Source of the DNA: Edaphobacter modestus
GTDB taxonomy: Bacteria > Acidobacteriota > Terriglobia > Terriglobales > Acidobacteriaceae
Assembly (NCBI RefSeq): GCF_004217555.1
Contig: NZ_SHKW01000001.1
Coordinates: forward strand, 5,332,001 to 5,396,000
Reading direction: 5' to 3'
Length of the DNA stretch: 64,000 nucleotides
The translations under genes were made by a program, and so were the position numbers. Below are positions 37,512-44,298 of the stretch, piece after piece. Position 1 is the stretch's first letter, and every line of letters starts with the position of its first letter. The notes beneath the pieces were generated by a model. The model had not been told where the DNA came from. It saw nothing but the letters and a program-made list of their open reading frames with translations, and made no database searches.

Positions 37512-38523
37512 TATTCAACCTGCTCTGCCTACACATCTCGAGGGATCGCGCCTCGCCAGGCTTCCGATCCTGCTGCTTAATATTCATAGTCAGTGCAATT
37601 GCCGCTGCGTGATGTGCGATATCTGGCAGAGAAAGGATGGGCGTGAGAGCCATGCCACCGACCTAGAACGGCATCGAGAATCGATACGCAGGCTCAGCGT
37701 GCAGCATGTTGTACTGTCCGGAGGGGAACCTCTGCTCAATCGTGAGTTGGACGCGATCTGCACGTTCTTTCGCGATCTTGGCATTCGCATCACATTACTC
37801 ACGACAGGGCTCTTGCTGCAAAAGAAGGCGAGTATTGTTGAAGCGGGTATTGACGACATCATTATCTCTATCGATGGCCCGCCGGATGTTCATGATCGGA
37901 TTCGTCGTGTCTCCGGTGCCTTTCAGGCTATCCAGAAGGGCGTGTTGGAAATACGCGAGCGTCGGCCTGAGATACCAATATCCTGCCGGACAACTGTGCA
38001 AAAACTAAACCATACACAGCTTCGCGCCGCGGTCTCAGCCGCCAGGTCTCTTGAACTCAATAGCATTTCCTTCCTCGCCGCGGACATCTCATCGGCAGCT
38101 TTCAACCGGGAGGAGCGATGGACCGCGGAGAGGCAGGACGAAATTTCGCTTAGTCCAGCAGAGTTGATCGAACTGGATGAAGAGATCGAGCTTCTGATCC
38201 AGATGCATCAGGAAGATATCGACAAGGGCTTCATCAAAGAAGGGAATGCGAAGTTGCGGAAAATCGGGGCTCGCTTTCGAGAACGAATTGAAGGTACGCC
38301 ACCGATGTCTCCAATCTGCAATGCCCCGTGGGTCTCTGCGGTAATCGACGTAGATGGGAGTGTTCGTCCCTGCTTCTTTCATCCGCCGATTGGCAATGCA
38401 CACCAACTGACGCTGGAAGAGGCGATCAATACGGAAGTGGGCCTCTCCTTCCGAAGCCGCCTGAAGATTGCCAGCAATCCCACCTGCCAGCAGTGCGTTT
38501 GCTCCCTGAACTACCCGCGATAG
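37354..38523 (+). CDS. SPASM-like radical SAM protein (operon gene 9), start uncertain
   Basis: The recognisable protein begins near 37495 and has the radical-SAM motif C-x3-C-x2-C (QCNCRCVMCDIW, first Cys codon at 37594), then SGGEPLLN and SIDGPPDVHDRIR. A C-terminal part with further cysteines (ICNAPW, VRPCFFH, CQQCVC) resembles SPASM/twitch clusters. Unlike genes 1-4 and 7 it has no B12-binding domain. The only standard in-frame starts (ATG at 37354 and earlier) lie well inside gene 8. A good AGGGAGG at 37482-37488 is followed 6 nt later by ATC, so the true start may be a rare codon or the sequence may carry an error. Confidence 0.75.
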   Translation: MISAPVWSLSRWLVTNAGFGRPCRIFSKLQRAFSTRRNCCSQEGRCVISELYSIQPALPTHLEGSRLARLPILLLNIHSQCNCRCVMCDIWQRKDGRESHATDLERHRESIRRLSVQHVVLSGGEPLLNRELDAICTFFRDLGIRITLLTTGLLLQKKASIVEAGIDDIIISIDGPPDVHDRIRRVSGAFQAIQKGVLEIRERRPEIPISCRTTVQKLNHTQLRAAVSAARSLELNSISFLAADISSAAFNREERWTAERQDEISLSPAELIELDEEIELLIQMHQEDIDKGFIKEGNAKLRKIGARFRERIEGTPPMSPICNAPWVSAVIDVDGSVRPCFFHPPIGNAHQLTLEEAINTEVGLSFRSRLKIASNPTCQQCVCSLNYPR

Positions 38524-38868
38524 CAAGCGCGTTTGGCACTGTCTGTGGAGACTCCACACTCGCAGGCAGTCATACACAGAGGCGGAGCGCTAGCTTACGA
38601 TTGAAAGTGGTAGAGCGGTGAAAGCGATCAACTAGCAGCAACTGTTCAAATCATGTACATTCGGCCTCTGCCTTTGGATTGCAGTCCCTCCTGGATCTCT
38701 TTCGAGACGGCAAAGCGATCAACGCCATTTCTTGAACGGAGAAGGGAACTCGCGAACCAGGAGGTCTTTGGACTGCGACTGCGATGAAAAGAGAAAAGCG
38801 TGTACGGATAGTTGAAAGAAGGGACGGCCAGACTTGCTGTGTGGATGGCCCATGAGGCGTCCCGAGCC
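38524..38868. other. Intergenic stretch after the radical-SAM operon
   Basis: No supported gene is seen on either strand. No clear Rho-independent terminator could be recognised directly after the operon. Confidence 0.4.
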
Positions 38869-39200
38869 TTAAGGGTGAACAACTCTAAGGCCGAGGTGCT
38901 TCTCGAACGGGTCGAAGTCGTGGTCGCGATGGAGGAGGGAATGCCCCTCGGTCAGACAGAAAGTCGCGTTTAGGCAGTCGATGGTCGTGCGGACCGTATG
39001 GCCGCGTGATCGAAGGGAACGATAGTTCTGAGCGGGGGGCTACTGCCAGCGCCTCACCTCCAGTGTCGAATACCTCGAAGTTGGACAGGTTACGCCTGAC
39101 GCGCGTGAAGGTTGAGTCGGCACGGACTGCTTGCAAAATCTCGCACAAGATTAGATCGGTCAAACCGAGGCGCCGTTGATTCAGCTCTCGATGAGCATCC
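38869..39200 (-). pseudogene. vapC: VapC-type PIN-domain toxin remnant
   Basis: Read on the complement, LGLTDLILCEILQAVRADSTF begins the recognisable part (39182-39120). After a frame change near 39010-39030 the C-terminal VapC signature follows: TTIDCLNATFCLTEGHSLLH, then DFDPFEKHLGLRVV. The N-terminal acidic VDTS block is missing or unrecognisable and no VapB gene is seen. It is a dead toxin gene. Confidence 0.65.
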
Positions 39201-39357
39201 TGCAGTGAAGTTTGCTCGAAGAACACGGAAAGAGTTCCGCTTTTTCCGCGTGGCCCATGCCACAGGAATCTTTGATTGACCACAGGACGGAAGTGGGCTA
39301 TTTTTCTGATCTCTCCGATTTTCCGGAACTAACGATTCCTAACGTGGTGGAGGATTT

Positions 39358-40449
39358 ATGTCTTGGTGGGACTTGTGGGATAAGAAATCTAGTGATTACA
39401 TCTACGCAGAAATTCCTGGTAACAAGACGAGGAGCGGCCTCGATCATACAGCGCTCGTCCCGAAGGCAGGCTATGTTCGGATCTTTCTTAAGACGTGGCG
39501 CATCGACAACATCCGAGAAGGGTGGAGCGAATTCTACGGCGCAGTGCACGGCTACATCTCGGTTCCGCGCTTCGGCGGGGGAAGTGTCGATGTCAGCATG
39601 TTTACGTCACCGAACCAGCTGCAGAATGCCGATCCGAAGCACGCGAATCGGATCATCTCCCTGAATTACCCATTGTTCGGGCCAGTTCCTTATATGGGAG
39701 GTGACCTGAACGTAAAGATCGGCCTTTTCTCGATTAAGTCCGCCGATCTGTCGGGACCGTTCCTCGATATGCTGTCTACAGTCGCCACCGCTGCAGGCCA
39801 GGGAGCCTATGTGGCTGCAGTCAAACCCTTCATTGACACTCTTAAGAAAGGCATTGAAGCGGTTACGGACACCGACCAGGACACGCGCCTGGAGATCGGT
39901 CTCGTCAAAACTTACGATGCTCCCACGACTGGCTATTTCGTGGTGATCCGGGCTGATGCGAGCACGGTCGACAAGTCAAAGTTCCGCGTAGATAACGACG
40001 ATCAATTGGTCGATGACAGCACTGGCATGCCAATCCGTGACTATCCATACTTCGTCTTCACCATAGAGTACAACGCTGAGCACCAGACTTGGTACGAGGT
40101 TGCGGATCTGCAGCAGGCTTATAGCGAACTCAGCGTCACGATCAACGATGACAATGCGACTGCCTCGATCATTCAATCGGCATACCTGCGCTTCCGCAAG
40201 AAAGTGAAACAATCTCCCGACCTTATTCCCGACGACACGAACAGGGTCTTGGAGGAAATCAGGACGAAGATCGCGGACGTCACTGGAGTCACGGTATCTT
40301 ACACTCTCCCTGCGTCAATGGCAGCCGTTACTAAGAAATCGCTTACCGCTCCTGTGCGGCCAGCTTCGAAGAAGCCACTACTTCGCAAGCGGGGTAAGAT
40401 GCCCGCGCTCAAGTCGCTTAAGATCTACTCTAAGGTTTCCAAAGCTTGA
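39358..40449 (+). CDS. Protein of unknown function (363 residues)
   Basis: I do not recognise the family. The product has no signal peptide or transmembrane segment. It has an N-terminal aromatic MSWWDLWDK and a mixed alpha/beta composition. The middle region (about residues 115-180) has the sequence GGDLNVKIGLFSIKS, followed by an Ala-rich helix. The C-terminal tail of about 30 residues is strongly basic (KKPLLRKRGKMPALKSLK). GGAG lies 7 nt before the ATG, so it is likely a real gene. It stands alone between the vapC remnant and ssrA, in a region with signs of gene turnover. Confidence 0.65.
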   Translation: MSWWDLWDKKSSDYIYAEIPGNKTRSGLDHTALVPKAGYVRIFLKTWRIDNIREGWSEFYGAVHGYISVPRFGGGSVDVSMFTSPNQLQNADPKHANRIISLNYPLFGPVPYMGGDLNVKIGLFSIKSADLSGPFLDMLSTVATAAGQGAYVAAVKPFIDTLKKGIEAVTDTDQDTRLEIGLVKTYDAPTTGYFVVIRADASTVDKSKFRVDNDDQLVDDSTGMPIRDYPYFVFTIEYNAEHQTWYEVADLQQAYSELSVTINDDNATASIIQSAYLRFRKKVKQSPDLIPDDTNRVLEEIRTKIADVTGVTVSYTLPASMAAVTKKSLTAPVRPASKKPLLRKRGKMPALKSLKIYSKVSKA

Positions 40450-40879
40450 CTCAAGTATTGCGCTATAGTCGGTGGATTACGTTTCGTCATCGGTAACTGC
40501 TAGCGTCACTCTTACGGTCTTGTAAACAATTGCCTGCGGTGTGTCATTCACTAGGTGCGGCATGGATCGTCGGACACGATGGAGATGATTGCCATTAACG
40601 CTATTTCAGGGAAGAGTTCGGGTCTTTCGCGCTGCGTGGCACCCGGAACCCCGTAACACCTGGATGATTCCAAGTTATAACGCTCTGGGCCGCAACAAAG
40701 GATCGGCATCTCGACTATCGCTGTAGGTGAATGGTTTTTATGGCAGGGAAACAGAGGCCGAATCGTGCAATGGCCTGAGTCCTTTTCCATCAAGAATTTG
40801 CTGAAGCGTAAGTGCGAAGCCGCTGTGCGGTTCTATATATCTCTGTATCGCAACAGTTAATTAATGATAATAAAAAACT
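40450..40879. other. Intergenic region before ssrA
   Basis: No supported gene. The bases directly next to ssrA read as a T-run on the ssrA strand (40870-40878) and probably help termination of the tmRNA. Confidence 0.4.
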
Positions 40880-41232
40880 TGGTGGAGGCGGCGGGAGTCG
40901 AACCCGCGTCCGAAAAAACCTTCAACAGAGAGCCTTCATGCTTTTTCCAGTTCATCTTGTCTCGTCATCGTCGCTTAGAACGGACGAAGATGCGACGACG
41001 ACCAGCCTGATCGATCTCGCCATTCCCGCGCAGGCGGAGCAGGTTTGGCCAGCCTACTGTGCGACGATCGGTACGGGCCCGTAGGCGAAGCCCGAGCGAT
41101 CGGCTACTTAGTTAATTAAGCAGCAAGCGCGAATTGAGGTTCGGCACTTATAGTTTTGTGAGCGATTACGGGTGTTCACACCCCGGCATGCCTCTCTGCC
41201 GCAAGCAATCCCGTCGAAGCCGTGACGCCCCC
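40880..41232 (-). ncRNA. ssrA: Transfer-messenger RNA (tmRNA)
   Basis: Read on the complement, the RNA starts GGGGGCG and ends CGCCTCC followed by ACCA, giving a 7-bp acceptor stem with one G-U pair and an encoded CCA. The T-arm GGGTTCGACTCCC is present near the 3' end. The tag reading frame is at 41116-41145 and encodes EPQFALAA after a GCC resume codon, followed by TAA; the tag is AEPQFALAA. The 353-nt length is normal. tmRNA and SmpB rescue stalled ribosomes and mark their products for proteolysis through the ALAA end. Confidence 0.95.
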
Positions 41233-41333
41233 ATCTGGAGCTGGCACCAACATTGCATTGGGCCGTGCAAAGAACTATCTCCATTATACCGCGCGCGAAA
41301 ATACGGGATTTGGCCGCGTTTGGGCGAGGTCCA

Positions 41334-41753
41334 TCAAGCGAAGGCCAGGATCACGGCTCCGATGGCGATGAGAGATGCTCCGCCGATCTTCAGCGGTGTT
41401 AGCCTCTCACCCAGAAATATCCATGCTCCCAGGATGACCAGAACCACGCTCAATTTATCGACGGGCGCGACGCTCGACGCGGGGCCAAGCTGGAGTGCTC
41501 GAAAGTAGCAGAGCCACGACAATCCAGTTGCGATTCCTGAGAGGACCAGAAAAACCCAACTTCGCGGAGAGATCTGAGAGATCTCGTGATGTGACTCAAG
41601 ACTGAGCGCGATGGCCCAGGTAAAGGCAACGATGACCGTTGTGCGTATGGCGGTAGCAAGGTTGGAATCAATTCCAGTGACGCCGACCTTGGCCAGAAGG
41701 GCAGTCGCGGCTGCGAAGACGGCGGAAAGGACTGCCCAGACGAACCAGCTCAT
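41334..41753 (-). CDS. Small EamA/DMT-family membrane transporter
   Basis: The 139-residue protein has one EamA domain with about five transmembrane helices (MSWFVWAVLSAVFAAATALL at the start, LKIGGASLIAIGAVILAF at the end). It carries the GLSWLCYFRALQLGPAS and VLVILGAWIFLGERL signatures. Single-domain versions act as dimers. The substrate is unknown. The ATG at 41753 is chosen over the longer frame to 41834 because the first helix starts there. It is 44 bp downstream of the CYCXC gene on the same strand. Confidence 0.8.
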   Translation of the reverse strand: MSWFVWAVLSAVFAAATALLAKVGVTGIDSNLATAIRTTVIVAFTWAIALSLESHHEISQISPRSWVFLVLSGIATGLSWLCYFRALQLGPASSVAPVDKLSVVLVILGAWIFLGERLTPLKIGGASLIAIGAVILAFA

Positions 41754-41797
41754 GGAATGAGGATATCGTGTCCGATCGAGCGCTGTTCCAGCGACGT

Positions 41798-42235
41798 TTA
41801 CAGGGAAGCGTCTTCGAGTTTGACGTCCTGCCAATCGCCGCGCTCAATTCCGGCGCGAATCTGCGCGGGAGTCTTTCCCTTCCGGGTCTGTTGATAGGCG
41901 TAGACCGCCTCTTGCATGCAGGTTGAGCATGCTGCGCCGTGGGTTCCCTCAAAGCAGCTGTGCAGGCTGTTATGTCCCATGGCCCGATCGCAGTGGCAGT
42001 AGCAGGGTTGCTGATGCAGAACGGCGGGAATCTTCGCCGCCATCTTATAGACGGTGACCTGATACGGATGCGAGAAGTATGGTCCTGTCAGCTGCTCTCC
42101 GGAGAGGATTGCGGGAAGCGGCTTCGCCGGAGGCTTTGCGTTGTAGGCGGGAATGTCCGCCGCAGGATTACTCCACTGCGCAGAGGCTGCAATCGTTATG
42201 AGTCCAAGTGCCAACAGTCCGAGAATCCGCTTCAT
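41798..42235 (-). CDS. Exported CYCXC-family protein
   Basis: The 145-residue protein has a signal peptide (about 1-19, ending ASAQ). It also has the family motif PCYCHC followed by HGAACSTCMQEA, the PCYCGC/CYCXC arrangement. These small secreted proteins are thought to bind a metal or take part in redox chemistry, but no function is established. A terminator-like hairpin lies about 30 bp upstream of the start, at the end of a possible structured RNA. Confidence 0.8.
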   Translation of the reverse strand: MKRILGLLALGLITIAASAQWSNPAADIPAYNAKPPAKPLPAILSGEQLTGPYFSHPYQVTVYKMAAKIPAVLHQQPCYCHCDRAMGHNSLHSCFEGTHGAACSTCMQEAVYAYQQTRKGKTPAQIRAGIERGDWQDVKLEDASL

Positions 42236-42265
42236 GCGTTCATGTTAATCAATAGAGGCGTTTCG

Positions 42266-42392
42266 AGCAAAAAAAGACGGCACGAACATTGTCCGTGCCG
42301 GGAGGCCAGTGACGCAACTTGTGTCAGCCGAGGGGGTTGCTCTCGAGGCTGCTAATGTCTCCGGGATTGCCTGTCCTTCATCCCGTAAGAGA
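42266..42392 (-). ncRNA. Candidate structured RNA with terminator
   Basis: On the complement there are, in order, a stem CGGGAT/ATCCCG (42362-42367 with 42380-42385), a stem CAGCC...GGCTG with inner GAG/CTC (42325-42351), an imperfect TGAC...GTCA hairpin (42310-42326) and a hairpin GGCACGGAC/GTTCGTGCC (42279-42299) followed by seven Us (42269-42275). A TATATT at 42393-42398 could be a -10 box. It may be a small RNA or a leader of the CYCXC gene. I cannot match it to a known RNA family. Confidence 0.4.
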
Positions 42393-42399
42393 AATATAC

Positions 42400-43160
42400 C
42401 ACAATATGGAAAGAGAAATTAGAAAAATATGTTCAACCATAGGAAAATACTCTTCGAACGTTTTTCTCATCACGAGAATTAGAGGCTAAGTCTTTATATA
42501 TGATCAAATTTAGGTATAGAAGTGCCTTGGTCTCCATCCGCGCGAGCTTGTAAAAATATAGTTTCCAGTTTTTTGTATTTTCAATCTAAAGGAGAGAGTC
42601 CTAGGATAAATCTCTTCGTTGAAGCGACCTTTCTCGCAGTACCCACCCCCATATCATTTTCGATAAAGTATTTATCATGTGTTGTTTACGCGCAAGATGT
42701 TCTTGTAAAATATTCAAAACAAATACTTTATTTATAAAAACTTTATTTTGAGCAGTTTGTGGTCTGAATACCCGTTTGTACGATAGCTGGCCTTATCTGT
42801 CAGCTTCAGATCGACAAATCTGGCGCACGCAGGGAAAGACGATAGCTTCGCTGAGAATTGCACAGGAAGGAAGGTCGCACCCGTATTCTCCCCAACATTT
42901 GCTGCTGTTTCCATTTTACTAAGCCCGATAAAACTAAACGGCACATAAATGTCATTTAGTTTGTTTTACTTGGGAGGATTTTGACTTGACAGCCTCGGGG
43001 CGTTCGGAGCTGGTTTGGCTGCGAGGGCGGAGGAATAAAGAAGGGTTGAGCCTCGATCCAGAGTGATTTATTTTTCGGAGTCTTCTTCCGGGTCGGCGGG
43101 AAGGGTACGATGCAAACCATTTAGAATCGAAAAACCGATTGCAATGGTGGTGAGAAGAGC
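42400..43160. other. AT-rich intergenic region
   Basis: The first about 560 bp are much richer in A and T than the surroundings. The only longer frame, a 70-residue one at 42732-42944 on the minus strand, has no recognisable domain and no clear ribosome site. The last 200 bp must contain the glyQ promoter; no T-box-like element is evident. Confidence 0.45.
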
Positions 43161-44126
43161 TTGGTTACAGGCAAAGATGTGAAGAAACCGCTTACGTTTC
43201 AGGAGCTTCTGTTCAGGCTGCAAAGATTCTGGGCCGAGCAGGGGTGTGTGCTCCAGCAACCCTATGACGTCGAGGTGGGGGCGGGAACCATGTCCCCGGA
43301 TACGTTTTTGCGGGTTCTTGGTCCCAAGCCGGTTCGAATCGCGTATGCACAGCCCTCACGGCGGCCGGCGGACGGCCGATACGGGGAGAACCCCAATCGG
43401 CTCTTCCGGCATACGCAGCTCCAGGTGATTCTGAAGCCTCCGCCGGAACGGATCCAGGAGCTGTACCTGGAGTCGCTCGAAGCGGTGGGAATCAACCTGC
43501 GCGAGCACGATATTAAGTTCGAAGAGGATAACTGGGAGTGGCCGGTGGGCGGCGCCTGGGGGGTGGGCTGGCAGGTGATGCTGGACGGCCTCGAGATTAC
43601 CCAGTTCACCTACTTTCAGCAGTGCGGCGGCATGGATCTCGATCCGATCTGCGGCGAGATTACGTATGGTCTCGAGCGGATCGCCGGGTTTCTGCAGGAT
43701 GTCGATTCGATCTACGACATTGTGTGGGCGGTTGAACCGGACACGGGCCGCAGGGTGACCTATGGCGAGATGCGGCTGGCGGAAGAGGAACAGTTCTCGG
43801 CGTACAGCTTCGATTACGCCGATGTTTCGAAGCTGTGGGAACACCTGAAGCTTTACGAGTCCGAGTGCCTGCAGTTGCTGGATAAGGCCAAAGGCCTGGC
43901 TAAGATGGATGCGCTTACGCTGAAGCGCTTTCCAGTGCTTGGAGCCTATGAGCTGGCGCTGAAGTGCTCGCATGTCTTCAACCTGCTGGATGCCCGGGGG
44001 GCTATTTCGGTGACGGAGCGCGTAGGTGTGATGGCTCGGATTCGCACGCTGGTGGTGGGCGTAGCGAAGGCATATGCGGAACAGGGTGAGTTGTTGGCGG
44101 CGGAGCCTGTGGTCGTGGCGAGTTGA
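43161..44126 (+). CDS. glyQ: Glycyl-tRNA synthetase alpha subunit
   Basis: The 321-residue protein contains the typical GlyQ blocks LTFQELLFRLQRFWAEQGC, QPYDVEVGAGTMSPDTFLR, GENPNRLFRHTQLQVILKP and GGMDLDPICGEITYGLERIA. It forms the alpha2beta2 enzyme with GlyS that charges tRNA-Gly. The TTG at 43161 has a GAGAAGAG stretch upstream; a GTG at 43179 (MKKPLTFQ) is an equally likely start and would give the more usual length. glyS follows 172 bp later. Confidence 0.95.
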   Translation: MVTGKDVKKPLTFQELLFRLQRFWAEQGCVLQQPYDVEVGAGTMSPDTFLRVLGPKPVRIAYAQPSRRPADGRYGENPNRLFRHTQLQVILKPPPERIQELYLESLEAVGINLREHDIKFEEDNWEWPVGGAWGVGWQVMLDGLEITQFTYFQQCGGMDLDPICGEITYGLERIAGFLQDVDSIYDIVWAVEPDTGRRVTYGEMRLAEEEQFSAYSFDYADVSKLWEHLKLYESECLQLLDKAKGLAKMDALTLKRFPVLGAYELALKCSHVFNLLDARGAISVTERVGVMARIRTLVVGVAKAYAEQGELLAAEPVVVAS

Positions 44127-44164
44127 CGGATTCATTCCCACTTATCGGGGCGAGGCCGCGATGG

Positions 44165-44245
44165 CGGGAAGAGAAGAGCAACCGCAGGTCTTTCGACTCT
44201 GCGACTCGCAGGTTGCGAGTCGCTCCGCTCAGGATGACAGTTCAT
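44165..44245. repeat. Palindromic intergenic repeat element between glyQ and glyS
   Basis: The 81-bp stretch holds a perfect 10-bp stem GCGACTCGCA/TGCGAGTCGC (44201-44210 and 44214-44223) with loop GGT, flanked by GCAGGTCTTTCGACT and GCTCCGCTCAGGATGACAG. From memory, very similar sequences are common interspersed intergenic repeats in acidobacterial genomes (REP-like). It lies inside an operon, so it should be transcribed and may stabilise or attenuate the mRNA. Confidence 0.55.
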
Positions 44246-44298
44246 CTTTGGGGGAATGAGTTTCGAGGAGAGGCAGCGGGACAGGATTGAGGAAGACG

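Noticed and set aside
26298..38523. CRISPR, phage or defence-system interpretation of the operon
   Set aside because: No repeat arrays, nucleases, helicases or structural phage proteins; all genes are metabolic-type enzymes.
40881..40907. tRNA-like T-arm sequence
   Set aside because: It is the 3' end of tmRNA, not a separate tRNA.
42732..42944. 70-residue frame in the AT-rich patch
   Set aside because: No ribosome site or domain; not enough to call a gene.
42961..43160. Possible T-box leader before glyQ
   Set aside because: No T-box sequence or antiterminator structure could be recognised.
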